A DNA stretch of 64,000 nt from contig JAAONU010000004.1 of the NCBI GenBank assembly GCA_012932295.1, positions 12,276,630 to 12,340,629 on the forward strand. Direction: 5' to 3'. Below are positions 22,107 through 35,700 of this stretch, piece after piece (position 1 is the stretch's first letter; each line of letters begins with the position of its first letter). The DNA is from Cyclina sinensis (taxonomy: Eukaryota; Mollusca; Bivalvia; Venerida; Veneridae). The notes under the pieces were generated by a model that searched no databases, was not told where the DNA came from, and worked only from the letters and a program-made list of their open reading frames with translations. The translations under genes and the position numbers were made by a program.

Positions 22107-25100
22107 CTGAAAGGAGCGAGAATCGAACATTATTCTACAATTTATGACACAAATACTAAATATTCATTATGTTATGATGTGTATGTATATTATACATAAC
22201 TCTACACATTGTGTATATGTCTATTGCTAATAACACTTCGTCTGACCTGGCTTTACTATGCATGACGTTATAGGTAGACTTTACTTACCTTTGCTTTCAT
22301 TTGTATAAATGAGCATTTTATTTGATACTATTACGAATGGAATAAGTCTCAAAGAAAACAAAATCAGTATCTGCATTTCTTGTAAATAATTTTCTTTACA
22401 ATTACAACATAGTTAAATATGAAAATAAAATTAAATTGTAGCAAATTGTAGACGAATAGAATGAACAGTAATCTCTAATCTAAGTAATCTGTTAAGCCTG
22501 ATGCAGTTTGGCAAGGTCCGATGCTGTATTTTTTATTGTTTAAAACTGTCAGCAATTGCATCGTATGTATGCTCTGGTTTCGGATATTTTTGTTTTTGTT
22601 GTTGTTGTTGTTGTTTTAATCATATCGTCTTTGATTATTCAGATAGTGATTTTCGATTTGGAATACTTAACAAAGAAATACCGTTTGACACAAACTGAGT
22701 ATATAACAACTAAAAAGCTGCAATCTAAAATTTTTGTTGTGACATTGACTGCTTTAAACAAGCCATGAGTGTGTGCGTTTGATGGGGATATTTAGAAATA
22801 CATATTCTGTAGTTCTAAACAATATGACAAACTGAAAAGCTAAATTTTCATAGTTATACATATCAAATCAATTTAATGCATATTAAAACGTAAATGAATA
22901 TAACATAAATAGTAACCAGTTTTACAAACTGGACAACACAAAATAAGGCTCAATATTGCATATAGACAGACACAGATTGACAAAATCATAGAAAGCGAGG
23001 ATACGATAAGCAACAAAGTCATGCATACTTACATAAACGTTATAAATGCATGCAAAACACAAACGGACACATGACATGCTGGTAGATGGAAATTACAAGT
23101 CGGCGGCATGCAAAATGGAGCGTGAAACATCGATCGCGAAGAATTCAGAAAATCCCGGGGAATGCATTTTTTTTCACGTCAAATGTTCACGTGTAGTCAA
23201 TCGACTATATCCTGCTTGATTTTGATAATTAAAGGGGCTGTGCTCCAGATGACAAAAAAAAGAAAGTTTTCTTGTATTATAAATTTCTTGTAATATTTAT
23301 GATTAATGCTTAAAAAATAACTTACTGACAAAAAATAAGTCAAATAATTGCATTATAAATTGATTTTTTCCCTTTCAAAGTGATATACCGTAACGCGACG
23401 GTATAACTTTATCGTATAAGATTTAAAGTAAATATCTGTAATATCTCATGAGGCGATGGTGGTGACAGTAAAAACGTTGTAAATATTTTGTTAACATGAG
23501 GGTCGGGAGTTCAAATCAGGCTGGAGCGAAAATATTTTTTTCATTCTATTTTGACTTTTATAATCCGTTTTGAAGTAAAATATTATGTTGTTATAATCTC
23601 ACGGAATCTAAATATATAATTTATGAAAAAAATTTTTTTATGTCAAATCTGGAGTACAGCCCCTTTAACCTATTAAATCATGAAACTTACAGCTTTTTTC
23701 TTCAGTAAAGTCTTGGCTTTGCTATCGTTCATCAACCAACATACTTGGAAAAAAACTTTTATTTTGTAACAGAAATTCAAAGTCCTGCACTAAAGAGAAT
23801 AGCTTTTTTTCCCCATTTTTAACTTTTATTTTGCATTGTTTTGTACTGTTACGTATTTTATATTCAAGTATCCATGTAATTTCCTGACACTACCGTTTTT
23901 GATGAGTACACCACTTCGTTCGAAATTATATCAGAGTTCACTTGACAACAGGTTCTAAGAACGCATATTTTCCATACTATTTGTATGCTGAAACCAGTGA
24001 AACATTCACATTAATTTAGTCATTTGTATGATTTTCTGGATCTCGTGGTTGAAAGCCACATAGAAATTTCCCAGATTTAAGTAAAAATTGTGGTATACAT
24101 GATTTTAAAACTGCACGTGTTTAACATATGAATAATATCTGTAAGTTGCATACATTGACCAAGATACCTTTTATAAACATAGCAACAATACTATTTGAAA
24201 ACTCATTGTACACGTGAACCAACAACACAACACCGTATATTGGCAAGATGGCAATTATAGATTCATTAATCTTGCCCTTGATCTCAGATAAAAAAGTATT
24301 AACACACTATTATTATTGTAGTATGACAATGAATTTGGTCAAGGCACTCATAACAGTCATAAACATATTTGCTAAATTGTTTATGAGATGCCGTATCAAT
24401 TTTGCGTGTACTATTAGCAGTAATATATTTGTTTTTATGTAACTTGACATGGAGGGGGCGAGATATAAAGTCCATAGCTATGACAGGTAATGATAGCATT
24501 AAGGATTTTGCTCACAGCAAAACAATTCGTTCTAAATTGAAACCAAGACCATTAAAAATGTATCTGAAAAAAATCCTGGGGAATGTTTTTTCCCTTTAAA
24601 TAAGGGATAAGTGAGGTGTTTCTTCTAATTGTAACAAAACTCAAGCGCAGGTGTGCTGAAAAAAAGAGTATTCATCCGTCATTTTAACTGGTAAACAAAC
24701 AAAAAATAGATCCTAACGTCCATTCAGTTACATTAGTCTTATTTACGTGACAAGTGCATAAAATAAACTTAATATATGTATAAAATATCTGAGTACATTT
24801 AAACCAGTGTTGATGTGTACATTTTTCAGGTTTTGCTAGATGCGGCCCTTCTTGTAAGCACGATTTATTTTCTGTCGAAATTCTATCATTTGTAACATTA
24901 ATGAAGACGAGCCATGAAGTCATTACGACAGAAAATTTGGCACTTTTACCATATAAAATCTATGGTCAAAACAAGAAAAAAAACGGCGGCGCCTTTTCTT
25001 CTCAATTAAAGATATATAAAATGCGACCATGATACCTAAATGCGGAACGAGTCACACCGGTGATGATTGTAAATAAATCTGACACGATATGACTAATGAT

Positions 25101-27064
25101 ACGTGTCAAACGCTAATAAAAATGTTATTATAATGATTACAACGATCACTTTACTACCAAACCTGACAAAACACATGACACATGTTTGTTTATGCTCGGT
25201 GCTGAAGTTACTACGCAGTTACGAAGCTTTCGACATGAAAAAAGTAGCTAATTTTCACTTAACGTCTCAACAAGTAGTATATAAACTAAAAGATATGTTT
25301 TCATTAAGTTTATTTTCAGGTTTTAACTTGTTTAGATAAGACATAGCGATTAATCAAAATTAATTGAAGAAAGTTTTATGATTATCAAATGTCATATTTA
25401 TGATTCCATGGCATTAATTTTTCAAACATTTATTCTAAAACCTGGCATTTAATTATTTAATATTAATTATATTATATGTCAGAACAAAAATAAATAAATA
25501 CGTCCTGCTTAACGTTTACATTTTGCTCTGGCGAATACTCTGACAACTAATTTCAGGAATTTATTGATAAAAATTTATTGAAACAGATAATTCGAAGATC
25601 TTATTCGTCACCACAAAACAGTCAGCTCATTCCAAAACGCAAAACAAATACGCGAACACAAGAAAATGCAATCATGATTTTACATTCTACTTACCTGGTC
25701 AACGTCTACTTCCTAAGAAATCACTAAGCAAATTCATTGCTTAAAATAAAAAAAGATAGTTTAAAAGTTCAATCCAAATAACACTGACGTAAGTCTTTGA
25801 ACCGAACTTATAAACTAAGGAAAACAAACGCAGATATAGTTTGAGTAAAAGACAGACAGACAGACAGAAATACAGGCATGTATACCTAGTCAAGCATGTG
25901 TATAGTACACGTAACAAATAAAGCGAAAAACAGATATACCCAACAAGCATATTAGTTGCACATTAAGCGACCTAGCATAAGCATAACATAAACACACGAA
26001 ATAAACGTGCAAAACCAAAACAGTGAGTAGTGTTTGTTTAAAGCCTTATTTTCTAGTGATATTTGAGAGATTGTTATATTTTCCTAGCTCAGATGAAATT
26101 CTAAGGAAAACTTGAGGCACACAAGTCGTTTGAAGTACATTTCTGTGTATTGGCTTTGCCAAGAATAACGGGAAGTGCCTGAAGCTGTTCATGTAATTAC
26201 ACCATGACTGTAACTTTGCTTAAGTCGATTTGTAATGGGAGTGTAATATGGCACTAGACCAATATGCCAGAGAGAACTGACCTAGGCCAAGATGACCAAC
26301 GTGTCTTACATGCCCTGAGGAGTTGCTAAGTGTACAGAACTGATAAAAACATTTTAAAGGCATGAGTCGAGTTAACAAAACAATATCGTGAACAAAAATG
26401 TCAAAGATAACTTTTCTATTTCGAGCCTGTGTCGTGAAGTAGCCATTCAAAATTATAATCATCTCTGTCTTTCAGAGCAGGTTAACATGAAATACCCGGT
26501 GTTAAATTCTTACTTGGCAATTTATTTTGATAGGTGAAATGATGTTAGATATAAACTGAGGCATTTTTTTTTAAAAACAAAAAATGAGACAAATTCGACG
26601 CAGGGCCGGAAATGGATCATCAGTTGCCATAAACTAGATCCTTGCTAAACATGCAAACACTGTCAAAAGTGTGGTTTCTTTCTTTTTAAATACAAGTAAT
26701 CAGACACAATTATACAAAATAAATACAGTTAAATAGGCTTTACCGGTATTACCGACACATACTAGTACAAGAAATCCTGGATTTAAAAAAACCTGTGTTG
26801 TGTATCTCCTTTACAATATGCTTATTGACATTTTTACAATTACATCTGAAAAGTTCATTCTGTCAGCTTCTTCATTGTTTTAATCAAATATTTATTTCCT
26901 AGGTCGTTTTCATGAATTGAATTATTGTGCAAGTACGAACAAAAACAATTATGCGTAAATGGCGGCTAATGTAATATTGACAGGTGCTCACACATACCTT
27001 GGGCGTTCACTACAACCGCTACGGCTATGACGAGCAAACACGTGAGAAAGATGATTTTGTGCAT
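21958..27064 (-). CDS. Short secreted Pro/Gln/aromatic-rich peptide (71 aa), two coding exons
   Basis: Coding exons 26998-27064 (22 codons plus G) and 21958-22106 (GA plus 48 codons and stop) join in phase to give a 71-residue precursor. Residues 1-21 are a classic signal peptide: basic start (MHK), a long run of Ile, Leu, Val and Ala, and a likely cleavage after VNA. The mature part of about 50 residues has no cysteine; it starts QGPQVPGQAAPNQRFGQMYQ and ends with a hydrophobic, aromatic tail (FPFFPVNWNSLMWLYFMDNG). No dibasic processing site or amidation signal is present. A non-coding first exon (27990-28068) and a TATA box (28093-28100) lie upstream. I do not recognise the family; a secreted matrix or defence peptide is possible but unproven. 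Confidence 0.75.
22107..26997 (-). other. Intron 2 of the secreted peptide gene (4.9 kb)
   Basis: Holds a TTAA-flanked MITE (23229-23668) and a GTT microsatellite near 22598-22615. A perfect-looking minus-strand donor (AAAG/GTAAGTAAAG at about 22284) has no in-phase open exon behind it. I see no further coding exon, although a small in-phase cassette could be missed. Confidence 0.6.
23229..23668. mobile_element. TTAA-flanked MITE (Kolobok/piggyBac-type ends)
   Basis: TTAA-AGGGGCTGTGCTCCAGAT at the left and its near-complement ATCTGGAGTACAGCCCCT-TTAA at the right give about 20-bp terminal inverted repeats with one mismatch and a TTAA target duplication. The interior (about 430 bases) encodes no transposase but contains a tRNA-like B-box stretch, GGGTCGGGAGTTCAAATCAG, near 23502. 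Confidence 0.7.
26998..27064 (-). CDS. Signal-peptide exon of the secreted peptide gene
   Basis: The exon runs 26998-27072: acceptor CTTTTTTTTCAG, eight UTR bases, then ATG at 27064-27062 and 22 codons ending VNAQ, and donor CCAAG/GTATGTG. The hydrophobic core and the short basic N-terminus are clear. One base (G) is left for the next exon. Confidence 0.8.
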
Positions 27065-27989
27065 CTTGGTAGCTGAAAAAAAAGAAACCAACAATTAAGG
27101 TTAATTAAAATGTGCATTTTTCAGTTAAGCACTCAAGTAGAACATTTACTTATAAAATATATTTAAAAAAACAACAGATGCTAAAATACACAAGCACAGA
27201 GATGAGAAAATATGTGACAAAGGCCAACAACATTGTCAGACAGACGGACATTGTTGTCTCTGTATGCCTCTAAAAAATGCAAAAAGTAATTTCTAGAATA
27301 TTTTCCTTTGATAACAATATTATTGATAATAAAAACAAATTTTCAGTATTGAAATGATAGAAATTCTACAAAATGTCTGATACGTTAATTTAAGAGTTAC
27401 TTCATTATCTGCGACTTGTTCGTTCTTTAGAATAAAATTCATACTTTAAATCTAGATTTTTTTCTTCAAACTGAACGTTCCACATTAAAAAAAGGGATAA
27501 GTGGAGCTTGAAAATGATTTTAAACATGTCTATAAATAATTGTTTATACGTTTTGATAAAATAGGTTGACCATTATATAAATACATCCTCGCCTAACTTT
27601 TGAGAAATAGTGTGTTGATTCATCTTTAACAAAAGAGTTTCTCTTATTGTAAAGAAAGAGCGAACCATCATATAACTTTGCTCAGAAATATTCATGTTAG
27701 AATTCATCTAGAAAATGCTACTTCGGATTTCTCACAGGGATTTTTGTATTATTTTGTATTTCTTTCTAACGAAACGATGATTTTTATATTAACTGTTACT
27801 TTGAAGAAAGAATTTCAAAGTATCTTAAAAGGTAAAAAAGATATAATATTTTCTGCAAAAAAGAGATAAGATGTTCGTAAAATTTTAACTTGTTTTTTTT
27901 TTATTATACAAAACAAAAAAAGATTCAATCAAATGACTAAATGTCGTCTGTATTTTTTAGAAAAACAATGAAAATGTTTCAATATTTAC

Positions 27990-28068
27990 CTCTACGGAAT
28001 ATCAATTCCAAATATGAAGCAAGTAAAAATAAGACAATGTAGATTGTTCGTCCGCCCGCGGTTAATTG
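27990..28068 (-). other. Non-coding first exon (5' UTR) of the secreted peptide gene
   Basis: Lies just downstream of the TATA box on the minus strand and ends with a good donor, CCGTAGAG/GTAAATATTG. It has no suitable ATG. The 5' edge is inferred from the usual 25-30 bases between TATA box and start site. Confidence 0.55.
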
Positions 28069-28092
28069 TTTGCTAATTGGTCGTGCACGTGG

Positions 28093-28100
28093 ATTTTATA
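28093..28100 (-). promoter_or_regulatory. TATA box of the secreted peptide gene
   Basis: Minus-strand GGGTATAAAATCC, followed directly by an E-box CACGTG (28084-28089). It is about 25-30 bases before the presumed transcription start and the 5' UTR exon. A focused TATA promoter fits a highly or tissue-specifically expressed secreted peptide. Confidence 0.6.
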
Positions 28101-29779
28101 CCCTAGACCGGAAGGGCGTGCAGCATTAAACTTGAGGTTTACATGCCAGAAGAGTTTACTGATTCGCCTTTCGAAATAATCTTTTTCTACAATTAAATAA
28201 CGTACATGTGAGTTTAAGTTTCTTTAAGAAAACATAGTTTTTTATAATTAGAAAGAAATGAGACAAATAAGAAATAGATAGCAAAATATGCATTCGAATT
28301 TTCTTGGACGTAACGAAAGGTAAGCATATAAGGCTAAATGTTAGACTGAAAAATGATATAAGAAATTGCATGCAAAGACACCTAAGTTAAAAAGACGCAA
28401 GTGAGTACTATCATGATAATTTGACCATCGAATGACATTATTTTTGCTAGTATAACAGGAAGCTGTTATAGCTAAACGATTTGATCATTTCACTCTCTAT
28501 CACCTCACAAGAAATAATAAATAGAAAATAGTGGCCGTGTTAAAAACCGAACCGGAATCACAATAGCATCCTTTTTAAACTGTAAAATGCAAAACTACAA
28601 ACTATTTCCTAATGTAAAAAATTCTGTTGATATCCATCTTTATCAAATACACTTAAACATAGAAAACGCATTTAATGTCACATAAGCTAAAATGAAATAA
28701 TACTTTTTTAAGAATAAGAAAAATATATATATCACAAAAACGATGAGTTTATAGTTGATTAAAAAAAACTAGATTTCTTTCTTTGTGAAATTTTACAGTC
28801 GTAAAACAGCTATTTCTGGAATAAAGTATTAACTACTTAAACAAATATTACGCATTATGTGAATTATATGAAAACAGATACATGCTGCAGTAGCTCTTTG
28901 GTGAGGCAAACACAATAGTAAAAACACTTTATTATAAAACCATCCACTTGAAGGGACTGTTTTAAGATTTATTTTTGCTATAGTTAAAATATTTAAATGA
29001 TTAATTAACGATGCACAGACTATATATTTGTACAGTACAAAAAAGGCATGAAAAGGGAATCAGAAAGCGTAAGAAGACAGTGTTGATTCTGTTGTAAATT
29101 TAAACTCGAAGACAATCTTTGTCAATTTATTCTTACCCATAAACATAACAAGCATGTGGAATCCGCCAAGAAAATATGATCAAATAATAAATATATATAT
29201 TTATCTGAAAAATAGACAAAAATGAAAATGTAAAATGAACGAATCAGCCATGTTCTGGTAATAATGACATTTTTATATGCAAGGAAAGTTCTGTCCTGAA
29301 AATCGTATTAGCGTGGCCGTTACGATGATGTTCTTGTAAATAAAGAGAACATTTTGGCTTCTCTAGTAAAGGTAAGTAGTGGTATGCAAAATGAATATAC
29401 ATAAACCAATTCATGAGGGAGGTTCTTTCAATTTATATTAACATAGACTGATTAAATTATATGCAAGAAACCATTAGCGGTCTGTTATCATTAATAACAC
29501 TTATTTTTTAAAACTGTACTGTGGTCTGTCAAGGGTTTCAAAAAAAGGTCTTATAAAACGCGAGGCCTTGATTTTTTCGATAGATCGATGGCCCAGAGCG
29601 AAACTACGCCAAAACCTTCTTTATTTATATTGACTTGCCTTGAATTGAACTATGCTATCAATGTGAAAAGAACTAGATTCTTATATAGGTATATTTTGTC
29701 AGATCGTTGAAACAAATATGTATCAGACTCAAAACAAACAATAATTAAAGATAACTATATCGAACCGCCTGATATTGAA

Positions 29780-30043
29780 TGGCACCTTGCCGCACCGCAC
29801 TTTACAAACGCATGCAAGAGCGTTTATTGCACCTTGCCGCACCGCACTTTACAAACCCATACAAGAGCGTTTATTGCACCTTGCCGCACCGCACTTTACA
29901 AACCCATACAAGAGCGTTTATTGCACCTTGCCGCACCGCACTTTACAAACCCATACAAGAGCGTTTATTGCACCTTGCCGCACCGCACTTTACAAACCCA
30001 TACAAGAGCGTTTATTGCACTTTGCCGCACCGCACTTTACAAA
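29780..30043. repeat. 47-bp minisatellite, about 5.6 copies, open in all three forward frames
   Basis: Unit has GCACCTTGCCGCACCGCACT, TTACAAACCCATACAAGAGC and GTTTATT. Because 47 leaves remainder two on division by three, each forward frame cycles through the three readings of the unit, and none contains a stop; this explains the three overlapping open frames. GC content is above the surroundings. No start context or splice site supports translation. Confidence 0.9.
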
Positions 30044-31267
30044 TATTGTTTGACGGTCTGTCATATACTATTTTCTGTGACATTAATTTCAGAAGCGAAA
30101 AAAACAACAACGGCATGGCCTAAGTATCATATGACTCGAGTTAATTGACAAATTTAATTAATTAATTAAAATGTCACCAGGGGGTAATTAAAGGTTCAAA
30201 ACTTAAAGCATAGAGCTTTACTAAACTTTTCGCTCCGTCGCTACTGTCACAGTTATAAGGTTAAAACTTATGGTTTTTATTTGAAAAATAACCATAATAA
30301 AATATCATTGTGACCGAATCTTACTCTGTTTGATGTATGTTTATCCACGTTTTCTGAAAAAAAAAAAGAATTGCGAAACTAAGTTAAATAATAAGTTGTG
30401 TGTTTTTTTTTTGTTTTTGTTTTTTTTGAAAGACGGTAAAATGTTACTGGTTTTATAATTGAGAATCTCATGTACCCTCTGTTCTCTGCTGAACTTGCTA
30501 ACATTTGTTTGTAAAAGATGAGAAATAATTGCATTATATATACTATTATATATTATTATATATATATTACTTTGAATATATGACACATATTCATCAAGAA
30601 AACCGCTATGCAAAGTGGTCAGGGAAAACCTGGGGTTCATTTGCTTGTGTTTTAGTTGTTTAAAAAACAAACATCTGGTATACAAGCACGAGATTGGAAG
30701 AAATTTTAATTGACCACGTGGTCAAAAATATTTTAACTGTATGATCCAAACTGGCCTCAGTTTTAAAAAGCGAAATCTTTTTAAAATAACATTAAATTAC
30801 ATAGTTATTCCTTTGATGACTTAAATGATCAGTGCATAAAATGTTATTTTGGAAATGTTTTAAATTTCAATTTGTATAACAATGATGACATACCAATAAA
30901 TGCCAAACTGTTCCGATGTAATGATATTTAAACCATAACGTCAAACTACTAACAGTACAAAAACTAGTGACGCATGAGCAGTGTCACGTACATCGTCTCT
31001 CTTTTGGGCAGTTATTGCGCAAAGGTGTTTTCTGTCACATAACTTTCAAAGTTTGAATATGCATTTTCAATAATTCGGTTTGCTATGTTTGATGACATGT
31101 TGTACATTGATGGAAAGAAATAAAATCTGTACACAGGTATACCTTTAAGTCTTCAATTTCAAGGGAGTTAGTCGAATGTTTTTTGTTTTATTATCATTAT
31201 TATTATTACTACTATTTAAGCAGAAGGTGTTTCAATTAACTAGACTCCTTGTTCGAATTAAAATTTT

Positions 31268-31363
31268 CTTGCACTTTGACGTCATCTATCTACGTTTTTC
31301 TTGCACTTTGATGTCATCTATCTACGTTTTTCTTGCACTTTGACGTCATCTATCTACGTTTTT
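31268..31363. repeat. Three 32-bp repeats each carrying a CRE-like core
   Basis: Exact 32-base period, beginning CTTGCACTTTGACGTCATCT. Units 1 and 3 contain TGACGTCA, the CREB/ATF palindrome; unit 2 has TGATGTCA. Placed 3.2 kb upstream of the peptide gene's TATA box. A regulatory role is inference. Confidence 0.85.
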
Positions 31364-32740
31364 CTTTGAAAATCATCTCTGAAGTAATATCTGAAGTAAT
31401 GGGGAGATTTGTCGGACTTACCATTCCCTTTGCCTGAACATGTATTCTTTTTCTCCCGTAGTAGATCTATTTCTAATAACGAGTTTTTCCCCTTTTTCTC
31501 GATTATTTATCTATTTATTTCTTCGCAAAGTGACCGGGACTTTGGGCGAAAGCAAATTTTTGAAAGAAAGTAGCCATTCTGAAGCAAAGTTGAAATGGAA
31601 ACCAGTTTTACTTTTCGCAATATTACAATATTGACAAAAGAAAGAGCGAATGGTCAGTCTTATCTGTGTAACTCTTAGATAAACGTCTTCAAATTTAAAA
31701 TATAAACCTTTGCGGAAATCAATTTCTGTTATTTTTCTTATTTTCCGATAAAGCTTTATGCTGAGTTTTTTTCAGAATTTTCTTCTGCACATGAAACAAA
31801 TTATATCCCTTATCAAATCTCATCATAAAATGACCGCATTAGGTATGACATTGGTTTTCGCGAGCATATCGAATTTAAAAGCAGATCTAAATACGCGTAC
31901 AGAATTCGGTTAAAGTCTCATGTATTGAAAATTTCGATAAATTTTGCCCTCTTAAATGGATCTATATTACTACGCGTAAAGTTTATCTTAGAGACATTTC
32001 AAAAACAAAATAAGATATTTGATATAAACACAGACAAGCGTGTAACATAACCTTTGGACGCATTTCTCTTAAATTCCTCATAAATGTCACATTCACAGCC
32101 ATTACTCATAAAACACAGATGTTTAAAAAAGATCAAAGCACTTTAAGACCGACACTTTCATGGAAAAATTGACATCCTAGAAATATTTTAAGGACTTAAA
32201 GATATACTTTACCCATCTTTGCATAAAATACTTTTATTGCATAAATTAATTGAAATATTCTTGCTGAATATGTCTAATTTGGCTACTTGAATAAACACAC
32301 TATGTATGGGAAGCTGCATTCCCTATTACAGGTGGTGTTACGTTGGTGCTTTCTTTAAAAAAAAACTGCCAGTTTTTTAATGACACTATGTATTTATGGG
32401 TTTACCTGTAGTGTGTAGAGTTTTAAACGTAACATATCTTTCTTTGTTTGCACTAAAACATGTATATTTTATATTTACATAGAAAAGGTGTAGTAGTTAT
32501 TTGTATCTGAAACTTAAACATAATATATCTTTAAGCTTAAGCCCGAATAAATACAATAGTAATACAAAATGTTTTCAGTTGCAAATCAGTTAAGTCTTTG
32601 GACAAAAGAGCAGTTACGACAAATTTCTAACATGTGTATGTAAGTATGAGAGAGAACTTCTTATGGCATTTGTTTGTACGCAGCTTTGCTGTGAAATTCG
32701 ATGAAAAACAGATACCGTGCATATTGATCATGCTTTAGGC

Positions 32741-32744
<4 letters not shown>

Positions 32745-32781
<37 letters not shown>
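32745..32781. repeat. (GT)n microsatellite
   Basis: About 18 uninterrupted GT units. Confidence 0.95.
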
Positions 32782-32782
<1 letters not shown>

Positions 32783-35700
32783 AAATAATATTGTTTCTAT
32801 GACGATTTAAAATTAAAAATTGATTTATTGATTTTTTGTGTGTATTCAGGCTAACGCACGAATTCACAGTTTTCACAAGTATTTACTGCGCAAACAAATA
32901 ATATTTCAGGGGCTATAATTTATAGGAAAAATAAAAACACATGAATAAATAATTACGTTGATTTATTTTTGACTTTTACCCTGGTAACACTATTCCTTAT
33001 AAGTATAATTGATGAACTATTTATTTAAATTTTAGTTGAAGTAGAGTACAAAGTCATAAATGTTGTCTTTTACGAGTAAACAAAACCAAAGATCAACATA
33101 CTACGATTTGATAAATGTCCGCGCGACATATGTAAACATGTAACATTCCTAGAAAAACGGTTTGTATTATGAGCACTTGTTTTGTGATTCTTTAAATGCA
33201 TGAGTTTTTCTATTAAAAGGCAAAGAAAAGCAATGTTGAGTACAAAAATACTTCGAACTTTTAAAAGCAGGTCGAAAATAGCGTCTCCATTTACGTGTTA
33301 AAATCTTACTGGATCATGTAAACCATGTTTGACATTTTCTTTTCGAAATCCTATGGCTGTACATCTTTTATTTCTATGTAAAGTTTAAAAAATATTGATC
33401 ATCATATCTTGAAATTTTAGTGCCGATAATGTGTCTGTATTGACAAGGAGACGAGCAAAGCGTTTGATACGCTCATTTCTGTTATCAGATCGCATGTTTT
33501 TTTTCTATATTTGTGTAAATGTCCTTATGTGATGGCATGTGCTTAGTTATATAATTATTATTTCATTATTGTAGCCATTGTGTTTCAAGTACCTGTCTTT
33601 ATGCTGGTAATCCTTTCACATATATGTCTCTACTGTGTATCTTAAAGTTGATGAATTTTGCAAAACTCTGAAATTTTACCTATCATGATATCTCTCTTAC
33701 AGCTGCTTTTATTTTGTTTTTTTGGCTGTTTTCTATTTGTTTGTCGATAAATAGCTTGAAGCTAATGTTAGTTGTCATATATGTACCGACGTAAAATAAA
33801 TTTTCTTCTATCTTGAGGAATTGGTTCAAGACTGCACCAATTTCATTCATATTTCAATAAAACTTGCCCCAGTCTTGCGCCAAGTCATGGAAATGCGCAA
33901 AGTTTTTAGCTGCAATAGCAAATGAACGAAGAACAAATATCAATTTTTATAAGTCAAGTGACAAATGTCTAAATCATCAAGCCTTTCATTTATACTGTTT
34001 ATGCGGCTTCGACAGTATTGTAAACTAAGCTTCATTTGTATATTATTATTTGGTTCTATTTGTCATTAGACCAAGTTCTTTTCAGTAAATAGACATGGCA
34101 TTTAGAATACTGACTGACGACATTGCTACAAATAAAAAATATTGCACTAGTATTTTGACTACAATGATCAAAATATAAATACAAAATGAAACAATGTACA
34201 ATATAAATGAAAACACACAATAGTGTAATGTTTTAAAAATAAAAGTATATTAGTGTTGAAAAATTCGAGGTCAATAGAAATTGGCCAAAAATAAATGACA
34301 TCTTTTTTAAGAAATACTAAAAACAGCAAAAATAAATCTGTGGTAGTAGGCACAAGCTTTTTTCAATAACTTATATATATGAAATTCATCACAATATTAA
34401 TATGTCACTGCTTTTATGACATATCAATACTATTTTGTCAGCGGAGTAACAAATGACTTGGCAATATAATTCGGTCAATATCCGCAATTCGTCTAGAACA
34501 GCTGTGAACTAGTATTGAAATGAATGATCCACTTATATTTGTAATAACGCCTACATTATATGTAATAAAAATGCCATCTTATAGTGGTTCAGGAAAGAAA
34601 ACAAAAATGGCACAAACATGTTCTGATAATTAAAATTTTTGTGCTTTCAATTAAAATAGAGGTAAATATTATTGAGAATAGAAGAAAAGAAGAACCAAAT
34701 GGACAATGTATTATTAAATGCAAGAACAAATATTTATTTTCTTACAAACTGTAAAGACCCTTATTCAGAAAAAAACAAACAAACAAAAAAAGCATGATAA
34801 CGAATTGCACACAACTAGGGCATTGTTCCTTAATACATGTTCGGAGCAAATGCATCTCCCTGATAAAAGAAAACAAACAAAACAATACAATACTAAAAAA
34901 AGCAATAGTGAAAATGTTCTTTTCTTCTAAAGCTGGTATACTGACACGATAACAAAGATCTGCAATACAGTTTAAAAATTTACCAACACAATTCATGATA
35001 TAATGGTGTAACAAGATTCAATAAGAAAATAACAGAACAGAACAACAGAACAACTTGGCATTGCTCGTAGGATGTCAGGGGTCAGTAACATTTGACAATA
35101 ATCAAACATAAGGATTTATAAGAATTGGACCACTTCTAAAATTATTTCAGGAAAGAGAAGAATTATTCACTGAAATCTAACAAACAGGTCTACATACTGT
35201 TCAAAAATATTAGACCGGCCTTTGGATTCGCGAATTTGGCAAATATTCTACATTAAATAACTTTAACAACATCCGCCATGCATCAGCAGTGTGTTTGCGA
35301 TGTCATTTCCTGGTAACACGGAAACATAAAATGTAAAGGCATAAATGAAATCTGCCTGAAAACAAGAACAAAACAATATACCTCGGACAGAAAACGTATT
35401 CAAATGGCGACATTTATTTTGACGTTCATCTCAGGCTAAAAAGAACTTTTTATCGATATAGAATACTCAATTGTTGTCTAGTCCCTTTCTTTTTGCTATT
35501 CAAATTAAAAAGAAAAACGTTTGAATTGTTCTATTTATCTTCTTACCTATAAAAACTTGAATGTAGAAAACTTAATGTCTAGAGAAACGAACGAATAAAT
35601 AAAGCCATTACATACCTCAAGTAAGAAAAAAAATAAGACGGACAAAAACAGATCACGTCACAAAAACTAAGACGTACAGATTTCTTTTTTTGTTCGTTTG

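Noticed and set aside
22284..22400. Strong minus-strand donor (AAAG/GTAAGTAAAG) inside the peptide gene intron
   Set aside because: The best acceptor upstream gives an exon with an in-frame stop; could at most be an untranslated or unrelated exon.
29775..30148. Overlapping plus-strand open frames of 92-114 codons
   Set aside because: They are fully explained by the stop-free 47-bp minisatellite; no splice sites or start context.
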